Assembly: GCA_001304855.1 (NCBI GenBank)
Contig: BBZN01000004.1
Location: 1-64,000, forward strand
Length of the DNA: 64,000 nucleotides
Source of the DNA: Clostridia bacterium UC5.1-1D2
GTDB lineage: Bacteria; Bacillota; Clostridia; Lachnospirales; Lachnospiraceae
Direction of reading: 5' to 3'
Notes under the pieces: generated by a model
Seen by the model: only the letters and a program-made list of their open reading frames with translations
Database searches by the model: none
Told to the model about the DNA's origin: nothing
Program-made: the position numbers and the translations under genes
In this document: piece after piece, positions 41,974 through 51,591 of the stretch
Layout: every line of letters starts with the position of its first letter
Position numbering within the stretch: position 1 is the first letter of the stretch

Positions 41974-42002
41974 TTGACAATTGATAAAAAACCATATATG
42001 AT
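41974..42002 (+). promoter_or_regulatory. Consensus promoter of the YddF-like gene
   Basis: TTGACA (41974-41979) and TATGAT (41997-42002) are 17 nt apart. Two copies of TAACAATAT precede or touch the -35 box at a 21-bp spacing and may bind a regulator. Confidence 0.75.
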
Positions 42003-42046
42003 GGAATTGGGACCAAAGGTTTGTCTGTTGAAAAGGAGGTTGTCTT

Positions 42047-42421
42047 ATGGCAAAAGACCCGTTACTGCTGCTTGATAATACAACACTGGCCTATGTTTTG
42101 GGGAATGGCGAATATCGTTTTACAAACCTGAAATTTGAGGAGGCCAAGGCAATCATTGAAATGAAAGGGGATTCGGATGTAGTGCGCGTATTTGCCAATC
42201 CCGATTTGGAACACACAATGTATGAGTATCTGGAGATTGAAAACCATAACTTCAATTACCAGCCTGAAAACGAAATGCAGATAGGTCAGGATGCCATTGC
42301 ATTTAAGCTGTACATAACTCCCTCCGGAACACAGCCCATCGTGCTGGGAGCAGGGGGGCAGGAGGCCAAGAAGATTAAAAATATTTACATTTACTGTCAG
42401 CATGTGGTAAGGCTTAAGTAA
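42047..42421 (+). CDS. Small protein resembling the YddF/STIV B116 (DUF1874) fold
   Basis: The 124-residue protein contains NTTLAYVLGNGEYRFTNLKFEEAKAIIE and GQDAIAFKLYI. The pattern resembles the N-terminus and core strand of the YddF/B116 family, which is found in mobile elements and viruses and has no settled role; the match is suggestive only. It is monocistronic, with a consensus promoter, a strong AAAAGGAGG site and a downstream terminator. It is thus probably well expressed. Confidence 0.65.
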   Translation: MAKDPLLLLDNTTLAYVLGNGEYRFTNLKFEEAKAIIEMKGDSDVVRVFANPDLEHTMYEYLEIENHNFNYQPENEMQIGQDAIAFKLYITPSGTQPIVLGAGGQEAKKIKNIYIYCQHVVRLK

Positions 42422-42436
42422 GTGAACGTTGTATGG

Positions 42437-42484
42437 AAAAGAGGCAGAGGCCCTGAGCAGAAGCAGGTAGGCCGCCTCTTTTTT
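42437..42484 (+). terminator. Terminator after the YddF-like gene
   Basis: AAAGAGGC pairs with GCCTCTTT, with an inner GGCC pairing, followed by a T-run. Confidence 0.85.
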
Positions 42485-42634
42485 GCCGTTTTATGGCGGA
42501 TTCAGGGGCGGCGTGGGTGAAACCGGATCGGAGAGAAGGGGAGGAGGGAGCCGGGGAGAGAGGCCGGGGAGAGAGGCCGGGACGGGCCGGAAAAGGAAAA
42601 GCAGGGCGTGGCCGGGAAGAGAAACATTGGGATA
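42485..42634. other. GC-rich spacer with no gene
   Basis: A purine-rich stretch with repeated GAGAGGCCGGG units (about 42554-42583). A 76-codon open frame runs through it but has no start signal and a low-complexity product, so I do not call a gene. Confidence 0.5.
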
Positions 42635-42694
42635 TTGACATATATAGATTATCGATATATAATGATAGAAATGTATATATCGATAATCTATATA
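42635..42694 (+). promoter_or_regulatory. Perfect promoter within a 21-bp inverted-repeat operator (PadR operon)
   Basis: TTGACA (42635-42640), a 17-nt spacer and TATAAT (42658-42663) form an exact consensus promoter. The arms 42641-42661 and 42674-42694 are perfect inverted repeats of 21 bp with a 12-nt spacer, each containing ATTATCGATATA. Arm 1 covers the spacer and most of the -10 box, so binding would block RNA polymerase. PadR proteins bind such dyads, so autorepression is likely. Confidence 0.88.
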
Positions 42695-42709
42695 AAGGAA
42701 GGTGTCATT

Positions 42710-43051
42710 ATGGCGGGAGATAAACATTTATCATCAGGGAATACCTCCATGCTTCTTCTTCAGCTCCTATCTGAGAAGGACATGTACGGATATGAGATGA
42801 TAGAAACTCTGGAGAAACGCTCGGAATCCGTGTTCAGCCTGAAAGCAGGGACTATGTACCCGCTTCTGCATACGATGGAATCCCAGCAGCTTCTGGAATC
42901 CTATGAGAAGGAGTTCCAGGGAAAGGTGCGCCGGTATTATTCCATTACCAGGGAGGGCAGACGCACACTGGCAAAGAAAAAGGAAGCGTGGAATACCTAT
43001 TCCAGGGCGATGGAGCAGGTGATAGGAGGTATCCTGTATGGAAATGCGTGA
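42710..43051 (+). CDS. PadR-family transcriptional regulator
   Basis: A 113-residue winged-helix repressor of the PadR-s1 type: LLLQLLSEKDMYGYEMIETL, then LKAGTMYPLLHTMES and RRYYSITREGRRTLA. It has a GGAAGG site and starts 16 bp after the operator arm. Its end overlaps the next gene by 14 bp. PadR genes are typically paired with membrane proteins bearing an N-terminal HAAS domain, as here. The ligand is unknown. Confidence 0.92.
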   Translation: MAGDKHLSSGNTSMLLLQLLSEKDMYGYEMIETLEKRSESVFSLKAGTMYPLLHTMESQQLLESYEKEFQGKVRRYYSITREGRRTLAKKKEAWNTYSRAMEQVIGGILYGNA

Positions 43052-44441
43052 ATATCTGGATACAGTATCAGGACAGATCAGGAACAAAAAGGCGAAGCAG
43101 GCGGTGGAGGAGGAGATGAGGCGCCATATAGAAGATCAGGCCCAGGCGCTGGCTCAATCAGGAATGGAACCGGAGGAAGCGCTCTCAGAGGCAGTCCGCC
43201 AGATGGGAAATCCTGTGGAGGTGGGGATCGAGATGGACCGGATTCACAGGCCAAGGAATAACTGGAAACTTCTGGGGGGAGTGGCGGTTCTAAGCCTCCT
43301 GGGGCTTCTGGTACAGTATCACTGCATCTACCGGTTTGGGCCCCGGGAGCTGGCCTTCGTAAGGATGGGGGAGGAAGCCTTTGCCAGGCAGTGTGTTTTA
43401 CGGCTTATGGGGCTGGCTGTCATGACATTTCTGTATCTCTGTGATTACACAATATTCAGCAGGTATGGAAAGCTAATCGGATTCGTGTTTCTGGGAGCGG
43501 TTGCCCTGGCCTGCGGACTGGATCTCATCCCTGTTTTAAACGGAGGACATTCCTACATAAAGACTATCATGTATTTGTTCATTCCCATCTATGGAGGGAT
43601 TCTCTACAGCTACAGGGCAAGAGCGTACCGGGGAATTGTCTGCGCAGTTTTATGGCTGGCGGCAGCCGCCTATGTGGCCTTTTACCTCATAGGAGGAGGG
43701 ATTGGAATTACGGTGAATGTGATTGCCGTCTGCAGCCTGATGCTGGCAATGGCTCTGTTTAAAAACTGGTATAAGGTCAGGCACAGATTTGCGCCGGTTC
43801 TGGTAATAGGAGGGCTGTGGCTGGTAACCTGCATCCTCACAGTGATGGGAATGCAGGAATATCAGCTGATGCGGCTGAAAGTAATGCTGAAGCCCGCTTA
43901 TGGGCAGGCGAAGGGTTTCCAGTCCGCTGTCACAAGGGAGATTCTGGGCAGGCTGAATCTGGTGGGGGGAATGCAGACGGGCGCTCCGGGACTGGAGGGA
44001 ACTCCCATGAGGCTTCTGCCGGGGGCGCAGTATGACTATGTGATTCTTCAGGCTGCCTCCACATGGGGGGCGCTGGCCGCTGTGCTGATAGCCCTGCTTC
44101 TGGCTTTGCTTCTGCTCTATCTGTTTTTTATGGTAAAGGGCCAGAATAATCAGCTTGGACAAATGATCGGATATGGCAGCGTTCTTGTTTTGGCCTTGGA
44201 AACGGCGGGAAATCTTCTTTACAATATGGGCTTTGTGCTTCTGTCTACAGCGGGGCTTCCCTTTTTCAGCTATGGAAGATGCCATACCCTGGCCGTTTAT
44301 GGTTTGCTGGGAATTCTGCTGAGTATTTACAGGTACCGGAATTTGATATGGGAAAAGGCGGAGAACCGTGAAGACAGGGACGGGGGTGTTCTGGCTTCCC
44401 TGGGCAGATACCGGATACGGATTGAACGGACAGATGGATGA
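43038..44441 (+). CDS. SEDS (FtsW/RodA/SpoVE) family protein with N-terminal HAAS/permease-prefix domain
   Basis: The 467-residue protein has a helical N-terminal domain (residues 1-75, AVEEEMRRHIEDQAQALAQ and ALSEAVRQMGNPVEVG) typical of HAAS domains paired with PadR. About ten membrane spans of the SEDS peptidoglycan glycosyltransferase fold follow. The presumed catalytic Asp is kept in GAQYDYVILQAAS, aligned with the HTDFIF motif, and PFFSYGRCHTL aligns with PFISYGGS, but the usual Glu after the Asp motif is absent. It may polymerise glycan strands under a special condition. It overlaps padR and precedes the patatin gene by 31 bp. Confidence 0.85.
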   Translation: MEMREYLDTVSGQIRNKKAKQAVEEEMRRHIEDQAQALAQSGMEPEEALSEAVRQMGNPVEVGIEMDRIHRPRNNWKLLGGVAVLSLLGLLVQYHCIYRFGPRELAFVRMGEEAFARQCVLRLMGLAVMTFLYLCDYTIFSRYGKLIGFVFLGAVALACGLDLIPVLNGGHSYIKTIMYLFIPIYGGILYSYRARAYRGIVCAVLWLAAAAYVAFYLIGGGIGITVNVIAVCSLMLAMALFKNWYKVRHRFAPVLVIGGLWLVTCILTVMGMQEYQLMRLKVMLKPAYGQAKGFQSAVTREILGRLNLVGGMQTGAPGLEGTPMRLLPGAQYDYVILQAASTWGALAAVLIALLLALLLLYLFFMVKGQNNQLGQMIGYGSVLVLALETAGNLLYNMGFVLLSTAGLPFFSYGRCHTLAVYGLLGILLSIYRYRNLIWEKAENREDRDGGVLASLGRYRIRIERTDG

Positions 44442-44472
44442 GGTACTGCATATCTTAAGTTAAGGACTGTGT

Positions 44473-45344
44473 ATGCAGGAGAACCATATGAATTACGGAT
44501 TGGCTGTCGGGGGTGGAACCAGAGGGGCGGCTCATGTAGGGGTGCTGAAGGCTCTGGCGGAGGCGGATATGCTGCCTGATACGATAGCAGGCGCCAGCGC
44601 AGGCAGCGTAGCGGCTGGATTGTATGCCGCCGGGCTGACTATAGAGGAGATGGAATCGGCAGTGGCGCATCTGTCAAAGCGGGGGGCGGAGTACCTGGAC
44701 CCGGATTATGGGAGCATCCTGGAGTTTGTGCCTCAGCTCCTGGCAGGAAGGACGGTAAGCCTGTCGGGGTTTTTAAAGGGGAACAGGCTCCTTGAATTTT
44801 TTTGCAGGCTGACCCGGAGAAAGCAGCTGGATGAGGCTGAAGTAAAGCTGGTGATTCCGGCGGTGGATTTACACAGCGGCGATACCATTTGCTATACGAA
44901 CATTGAGCATGTGGAGGCCGCAGGGCATGTGCGCTGGGAGTGGGAGGCTTATCTGTGCGAGGTGATGATGGCCAGTTCCAGCGTTCCCGCCGTATTTGCT
45001 CCCAGGCGGATGGGGAACTACCTGCTGGTGGACGGAGGCGTCACGGATAATCTGCCAGGAAACCTGCTGACTGCGGCAGGGGTGGAGCGGGTGATCGCAG
45101 TGGACGTCGGAAGCTCCTACAGAGGACCTGACGATGATTCGGTCACAGAAGTGATATCCCATTCCTTTTCCATTATGAGTTCACGGCTGAAGGAATGCGG
45201 ATCCCGGGAGAGTCTCTTCTCCTTTCGCCGCCTTTGAGCGCCAAAGCAGGACTTCTCACATTTGACTGCATGGAGGACTGTATGGAGCGCGGATACCGTT
45301 ATACAAAGGAAATGCTGCCGCGGATAGCAGAAGCATTGTCATAA
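44473..45344 (+). CDS. Patatin-like phospholipase family protein; one indel
   Basis: About 290 residues of the RssA/YlbK type. The oxyanion loop is VGGGTRGAAHVG, the nucleophile Ser is in AGASAGSVAAG, and the Asp is in LVDGGVTDNLP. It is predicted to hydrolyse acyl esters of lipids. The frame breaks near 45221 (one C lost; repair gives SLLLLSPPLSAKAGLL and the stop at 45344). It is the third gene of the PadR operon and has no separate promoter that I can see. Confidence 0.88.
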
Positions 45345-45436
45345 ACTGCGGCGGGATATTTTGGGAATTAAGGAAGCTCCCGGCATTTTCACAAGAATCC
45401 GGGGCGAAATGGAGGAAATTTCTACTGCCTCATTCA

Positions 45437-45465
45437 TTGACAGTTTTTTTTATTTCTGATATAGT
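45437..45465 (+). promoter_or_regulatory. Promoter upstream of the helicase leader
   Basis: TTGACA (45437-45442) and TATAGT (45460-45465) are 17 nt apart. Transcription would start near 45472, only about 7 nt before the hairpin at 45479. Confidence 0.75.
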
Positions 45466-45478
45466 TAATTACCGTAGG

Positions 45479-45526
45479 AAGCGAGAGGATGGAAGGCCGC
45501 GACGTGCCTGGCAGTCTCTCGTTTTT
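45479..45526 (+). terminator. Intrinsic terminator immediately after a promoter (attenuator or tiny RNA)
   Basis: AAGCGAGAG pairs with CTCTCGTTT, with an inner AGGC / GCCT stem, followed by TTTTTG. It would yield a transcript of about 55 nt unless antitermination occurs. The helicase start is 206 bp further on, so it may be an attenuator in the helicase leader. Confidence 0.6.
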
Positions 45527-45731
45527 GTGTAATAAGTGACCTGGTTTCTTGAATGAAACATTGTGAATGCGGTGCATCACCGGGAATGCCCTGAGATTAG
45601 CGGTAAAAACAGGCGTCCGGCGGTAATTTGGGGAAATGCACAAGGCGGCCTGCCGCAGTACCCAGAAGAGCCCGGGACGTGTTGAAACTCACGCGGGCGG
45701 CGGCAGAGGAAGAAAGGAAATTATCAGATAT

Positions 45732-47443
45732 ATGGAGACAGTTAAGTTTGAGGAGTTACAATTAGACGAGCGTATTATCCGCGCCATTACAGAGATGGGC
45801 TTCGAGGAGGCCTCACCCATTCAGGCACAGGCTATACCTGTAGTGCTGGAGGGAAGAGACATCATCGGCCAGGCCCAGACCGGTACAGGAAAGACAGCTG
45901 CATTCGGCCTGCCCCTTCTTCAGAAGGTAGACCCTAAGGTAAAGAAGCTTCAGGCCATCGTGCTTCTTCCGACCAGAGAGCTGGCAATCCAGGTGCTGAG
46001 GAAATACGCCGTTTTTCTAAATTTATGCATGGCGTCAAGGTGCTGCCTATCTACGGCGGGCAGGATATTGTGAAGCAAATCCGTTCCTTAAAGGACGGCA
46101 CCCAGGTTGTGGTGGGCACCCCGGGCCGTGTGATGGACCATATGCGCAGAAAGACAGTGAAAGTGGACAATGTCCGTACGGTTGTGCTGGACGAAGCGGA
46201 CGAGATGCTGAATATGGGATTTTTGGAGGACATGGAGACGATCCTGAGCCAGCTTCCCGAGGAGCGTCAGACGCTTATGTTTTCCGCCACTATGCCGCAG
46301 GCCATTGCGGATATCGCAAAGAAGTTCCAGAATTCCCCTGTGACGGTACGCGTGATTAAAAAGGAGCTGACGGTTCCCAAAGTGACTCAGTATTATTACG
46401 AGGTAAAGCCGAAAAATAAGGTGGAAGTAATGTGCCGTATTCTGGATATGTACGCGCCGAAACTGTCCATTGCTTTCTGCAATACCAAGCGCCAGGTGGA
46501 CGAACTGGTTCAGACGCTTCAGGGCAGAGGCTACTTTGCAGAGGGACTTCACGGAGACTTAAAGCAGATTCAGAGAGACAGGGTGATGAACAGCTTCCGC
46601 AACGGAAGGACGGAGATCCTGGTTGCAACGGATGTGGCTGCAAGGGGAATTGATGTCGGAGATGTGGAGGCGGTGTTCAACTATGACGTGCCTCAGGATG
46701 ACGAGTACTATGTGCACCGAATCGGACGTACAGGCAGAGCGGGACGTGAGGGAAAGGCCTTCAGCCTGGTCGTGGGGAGAGAGGTATATAAGCTCCGGGA
46801 TATCCAGAGATACTGTAAGACGAAGATTATTCCCCAGGCCATTCCTTCTCTCAATGATATCACCGAGATTAAGGTGGAAAAGGTTCTGGACCAGGTGGCA
46901 GAGGTGCTGGAGGACAGCGATCTGTCCAAGATGGTGAACATTATTGAGAAAAAGCTGATGGAAGAGGATTATACCTCCCTGGATTTGGCTGCGGCTCTTC
47001 TTAAAATGACCATGGGAGAGGACAATGAGGATATTATCGACTGTTCTGTACAGCCCCGTTCCCTGGATAATCTAGACAGCTACGGTCAGGGCGGAAGAGG
47101 CGCCAGAGGCCGTGACAGAGCCGGCTATGGCAAAGGCAGCCGAAGGGGCTCCACAGACAGGGCCGCTGTGGATTATGTGCTGGGCGAAGGCGACGGAAAT
47201 ATGTCGAGACTTTTTATCAACATCGGCAAGGCCCAGAGAGTGACGCCGGGCGACATTCTGGGCGCTGTGGCAGGCGAATCCGGTATTCCCGGGCGTATGG
47301 TGGGAAGTATTGATATGTATGACGGATATACCTTTGTGGATGTGCCCGGCCAGTACGCGGATGCTGTGCTCAAGGCCATGGCCCATTCCAAAATAAAGGG
47401 CAGGAGCGTCCATGTGGAAAAGGCCAACTCCAACCGCAGATAA
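45732..47443 (+). CDS. DEAD-box RNA helicase with DbpA-type RNA-binding domain; one indel
   Basis: About 570 residues. Helicase motifs are AQTGTGKT (I), PTRELA (Ia), GTPGR, LDEADEM (II), SATMP (III) and HRIGRTGR (VI). A Gly/Arg-rich linker ([18 protein letters not shown]) and a DbpA-like RNA recognition domain ([20 protein letters not shown]) follow. It probably remodels rRNA or mRNA at low temperature, as CshA/DeaD do. The frame breaks near 45993 (one G lost; repair gives [15 protein letters not shown]). ATG 45732 is chosen ([15 protein letters not shown]). A leader of about 260 nt with an early terminator precedes it. Confidence 0.92.
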
Positions 47444-47460
47444 TAAAAGGAAAAAGAAAT

Positions 47461-47491
47461 GAGGCGATGTAACAATGCCCTCGTTTTTTTT
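47461..47491 (+). terminator. Terminator after the helicase
   Basis: GAGGC pairs with GCCCTC (one bulge) around GATGTAACAAT, followed by eight or more T. Confidence 0.75.
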
Positions 47492-47596
47492 GTTTATGTA
47501 ATTCTGCATTCTTAAGTTGCGGTACCTCAAATCCGTTATGGGAACCTGCTATCTCCCGGCTCCATACTTGGAGGTTCTTTCCTCTGCCCCTTCTTC

Positions 47597-48689
47597 TTAG
47601 TTCCAGTTTTCGCTGAGAAATTCCACAATATCAGCAGCTTTAGGAGGACATCCCTTCAGCGTCTTTCCAAAGCAGGAGGTACACCGGCCCACTCCGATAC
47701 TGCCTTCCTCACCTTTATAGCCTTGTCCGATGGAGACGGGAGGAAGCCCCTTTCTCAGACGGCCCATATCGTTTAACCGGTCCAGGGCATATATAAGGGA
47801 GCCATAGCAGGCGCTGCAGGCGTCTTTGGGAGCTGCGAAGGAGGCCAGCTGCTGTACGCGGCGGGTCATATTGAAGGCGCCCTGGGCTTTGGACGCCTCG
47901 TTCAGGTATATGATATTTGCATGGGCTGTGTCGGCGCTTCCCACCCCCAGGCTCTCGGCCAGAGGGATGTAAGGGACGTCCTTCACCGAATATCCCATGG
48001 AGTCACAGACGAAAGCGTCACAGAGAACCGGGTCCTTAAAGCCCAGTATCCGGTTCATTACAACCGGATTGCCGCCCTCCTCGAAATCCAGGTCGCCGCA
48101 GATATTGTCCACCAGGATAAAGTCGTTTTTGGCAATGGTATTCAGGTGGGCGATGGGCTTGTGAAGCCCCATAGTGTGGAAACGGCGTTTTTCAGAGTTG
48201 GGGATCACTCCCTTGTTGTTCTTTAAGGCACAGGTGACGGTAGTTTGGCAGTGGCCCTTTAATACAGGCATATTAATCATATAATCCACTGCCGCCGCTT
48301 TGTCGCAGAGCTTAATCTTCATGCCTGCAGCCTCGTACTCCTTCCATGTATCCTTCTGAAGATCCTCAAAAGGCACATGATACCGCTCGCAAACCCGGTG
48401 GTAACCTGCAGCCCTGAAGGCGTCCCCTGTGCGGTCCCCCACCCAGGAGCCTCCATGACGGTTATATTTTTGAATCCGTTTTCCTGCAGATATTCAATGG
48501 TCCCGGCCAGGAGTTCACTGTGGGTGGTAGCCCCGCTGGAGGGAGCCTTAGCTGTTACAAGGTTAGGTTTTAACGCCACCTTTTTATTCACATCCCCGAT
48601 GTCCGCGGCCAAGTCCGCAGCGTTCAGAACCTGTTTAACCATGTTTTTGTAGTCTGTTCCGTGGATGATTATAATATCATTTTTTCCAT
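47597..48689 (-). CDS. DUF362 domain-containing protein; two indels
   Basis: About 364 residues. DUF362 motifs are KVALKPNLVTAKAPSSGATTHS, VTVMEGSW-type ITVMEGSW, and MINMPVLKGHCQTTVTCALKN near the middle. Two Cys-rich segments near the C-terminus (CSACYGSLIYAL, and CTSCFGKTLKGCPP) suggest Fe-S or metal binding without a standard ferredoxin spacing. The function is unknown. ATG 48689 (MEKNDIIIIHGTDYKN) is joined to the frame only if one A is restored in a seven-A run near 48683. A second break near 48441 (GG for GGG) is repaired by EGSWVGDRTGDAF. It faces the helicase gene. Confidence 0.82.
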
Positions 48690-48859
48690 AATATTGTCCT
48701 TTCCTATGCCGTAATCAAAGGCTGCCCTTTGTGTTCTTTCCTATTATAACCTTAAAAGCCCTTTTTGTGAATACCTCTCTGCTTCAGGGGTCCGGGACTG
48801 AGAATTATTTTTAAGAACCTTATGTGGAAAAAATTCCATAAATATTCAGAAAAATCATC

Positions 48860-48888
48860 TTGAAAAAGAGAGATGATTGGGTTATAAT
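48860..48888 (+). promoter_or_regulatory. Strong promoter of the 6S-like RNA
   Basis: TTGAAA (48860-48865) and TATAAT (48883-48888) are exactly 17 nt apart. Start is expected near 48897. Confidence 0.8.
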
Positions 48889-48898
48889 AACACCATAA

Positions 48899-49087
48899 AC
48901 AATATGTGTCTGTAACTACCTGGAATGTTCGACACTCTTACCAATTTTGAACCTACATTAGACAACAGGGATTCCAATATTTTCAGGCGGATGTCAGGCC
49001 TCCTTTGAGTGGAAGGCAGATGTCTGAGTGAGGTTGCCCACCTAGCATTGCTAGGCGTCAATAAGTAAGAGACGGCATTTTGGGGTT
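48899..49087 (+). ncRNA. ssrS: 6S RNA candidate
   Basis: A transcript of about 190 nt with no open frame lies between a strong promoter and a terminator. Its ends pair imperfectly (ATGTGTCTGTAACT with AGTAAGAGACGGCAT). Sequences such as GAACCTACATTAGACAACAG and TTGAGTGGAAGGCAG and CCCACCTAGCATTGCTAGG look like the Firmicutes 6S RNA pattern I know. 6S RNA mimics an open promoter and sequesters RNA polymerase holoenzyme. A covariance-model search would settle it. Another structured RNA is the alternative. Confidence 0.65.
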
Positions 49088-49097
49088 ACAGATGATG

Positions 49098-49121
49098 AAA
49101 GCAGCGGTTCTCCGCTGCTTT
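49098..49121 (+). terminator. Terminator of the 6S-like RNA
   Basis: A perfect 10-bp stem AAAGCAGCGG / CCGCTGCTTT with a 4-nt loop is followed by ACTTTGTTG. Confidence 0.8.
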
Positions 49122-49161
49122 ACTTTGTTGTACCCAAAGGATACAGGAGCGGATGTAAAGT

Positions 49162-51476
49162 ATGAAAAACAGAATGATTGCATGGGTAGCAGGAGTCGTA
49201 TCCATTGTTGTTATCCTGATGGTGGTTATCGTGGCCATTGAGCCGCCTAAGGACGGCATTACCAGAGCTCAGGCCTTTAAAGCTCTGGCCCTGGCCCTGA
49301 CCTCCAAGGAGGAGTGTGAAAGGAAGGAAGGGGGAGAGGGAGCTCTTATTTTTCAGCCAAGGAGAAGGACAACTGGTTTGTAAAATATATGGATTATCTC
49401 TATGAGAGCCAATATCTGGACGAGGAGCTCAGTATCCCCACGTTGGCTTCGGCTCAGGGATTTCTTACATATGGGGAAGTGTCCTATCTGGCAGGAAAGG
49501 TGTCCGGAAAACTAAAAAGCCAGGTGGGAGCTACCAAATACAACCGCGACAGCATCTATCCCCAGGAGGACTGGTGGCAGCTGTATGACGGTATTTTAAA
49601 GGTAACAGACCCTGAAGGCCTGGTGCGAACCATAGACGGAGTCCTTTACGGTACGCCATCCAATCTGCCGCAGGCAGGAAGCTGGACGGCCTACACCACA
49701 GAAGGGAATTTTGGATTTCAGGGACTGGCTCTGGATTCCTATCTGGACTGTGAGATACGGTTCCTGGCCAGGGAAGGCGAGATGATAGCTATGCGGGAGC
49801 TGGTATCGGAGAATGTGGTTTATGAAAATGTCTGGCTGGCAGAAGGACAGAAGGGTTATTTTAAAGCCTATCTGGGCACTTCGTACAGGGAGTTTCCCGT
49901 CAACGCCGATATGGAAAACAGCCCGGATATGGTGAACCTTCTGGCAGATCTCCATATGGAAAAGGGCAGGCTTACAAAGATAACCATGAAAAAAGACCGC
50001 ATCAGCGGAAAAGTTCTTTCTGTGACGGATAAAGCCATTGAAATTGAGGGATACGGCGAGATTCCTCTGGCTGAAAACTTTCACGTATATAAGGCCTACG
50101 GGGATTTTAAGGTGATGACGGCTAAAGATATTCTGGTGGGTTATGACCTTCAGGAATTTGTAACGGCCGAAGGGCATCTGTGCGCGGCTCTTTTGGAGCG
50201 GGAGTTTGATGCCAAAACCATACGCGTGCTGCTTATGGATACGGGCTTTAAGAGTGCGTTCCACCCGGAGGCGGATTTGGTTCTTAGCAGCCCGGCGGTT
50301 ATGGAATATGAGAATTCCAAGGGAAAGACGGAGCGCGAAGGGCTGGAGGCGGGAACGGAGCTTCTCATCACTCCGGAGGACAACAGACTTAAATACGGCC
50401 GTATTACAATTACTCCGGATCATGAGGACGGGATAACGGTCCGGTCCATTGAGCGGAGCAATGGAAACCCATCCTACAGCGGCAGACTGGAAATCAAGGC
50501 GGAGGAAAAGGGTTTGGCGCTGGTCAACGACCTCTATCTGGAGGAGTATCTGACAAAGGTGGTGCCCAGCGAGATGCCCGCCTCCTACGAGATGGAAGCC
50601 TTAAAGGCCCAGGCGGTCTGCGCCAGAACTTACGCATACCGCCAGATTCAGGGGAATTCCTACAGCCAGTACGGCGCCCACGTGGATGACAGTATTAATT
50701 TTCAGGTCTACAACAATGCAGATACCAATGAGCGCACAGACCAGGCTGTTAAGGAGACATATGGAAAAATGCTCATCTGCGAGGGCAAACCGATTGACGC
50801 CTTCTACTACTCCACCTCCTGCGGGCATGGGGCCGACGGGAGCGTATGGGGGGCGGGAGGGGAGGCTTTGTCCTACCTTCAGGCTGTGGAGATTAAGAGC
50901 GGCGGCAAGATATTGGATGAGGACGACAATGAAAACTTCGACGCATTTATCAAAGGCGACGACCCTGCCGCCTATGAGTCCGCCTATTCTATGTTCCGGT
51001 GGGAGACGGATATCAGCAGAAGCATGGTTACGGCCCAGATAAACGGCGTGGGAACAGTGCAGGATCTTGTGATAACAGGCCGGGGGCCGGGAGGAATTGC
51101 CAGCGTCCTCAAGGTTGCAGGGACGGATGGAACTATTAACATAGAGGGGCAGAGCGCTATACGCTCTGCTCTTGGAAACAGGGATCTTGTGATCACAAAG
51201 AAGGACGGCAAGACCCTGGAGAACAATCCCACGCTGCCCAGTGCATTTATTTCGGTGGAGAAGCGCGTATCCGGCGAGGGTGAGGTTTCCTTCCATATAT
51301 ATGGAGGGGGATATGGACACGGTGTGGGGATGAGCCAGAACGGAGCCCAGAGCATGGCTAAGAACGGTATGGATTACGGATCCATCCTGAGCTTTTTCTA
51401 CCGGGGTACAGAGCTTATGGAAGTATCCGGCGAGGGGGTTCCCGAAGCAATGGATAATAGAAAAAGGGATGCATAA
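49162..51476 (+). CDS. SpoIID/LytB-domain cell-wall protein, membrane anchored; one indel
   Basis: About 771 residues. An N-terminal membrane anchor (about residues 8-27) precedes a long extracytoplasmic region. The SpoIID/LytB lytic transglycosylase domain is in the second half: VVPSEMPASYEMEALKAQAV with the catalytic Glu, CARTYAYRQIQGN, YYSTSCGHG, and GGGYGHGVGMSQNGAQSMA near the end. It cuts glycan strands. It is roughly twice the size of sporulation SpoIID, so it is more likely a SpoIID-like wall enzyme with an added N-terminal module. The frame breaks near 49345 (one C lost; repair gives GASYFSAKEKDNWFV). Confidence 0.87.
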
Positions 51477-51481
51477 ACAAT

Positions 51482-51528
51482 AAAAGGTCCTGCCGGAAAT
51501 CCATGGGGAATTTCCGGCAGGACCTTTT
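51482..51528. terminator. Perfect 19-bp stem terminator between convergent genes
   Basis: AAAAGGTCCTGCCGGAAAT (51482-51500) pairs perfectly with the reverse complement at 51510-51528. The A-tract and T-tract on opposite sides make it bidirectional, ending both the SpoIID gene and the 3D gene on the minus strand. Confidence 0.92.
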
Positions 51529-51591
51529 ACAATTTTACGGCGCATATTTGGAAGGGCGTCCGGGAATCGATCTTCAGGGGACGCCGGAGCT

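Noticed and set aside
42485..42723. Open frame of 76 codons rich in Gly, Arg and Glu
   Set aside because: Low-complexity product, no ribosome site and it runs through the PadR promoter and operator.
48377..48652. Plus-strand open frame opposite the DUF362 gene
   Set aside because: The minus-strand frame has clear DUF362 motifs; the plus-strand product does not resemble a protein.
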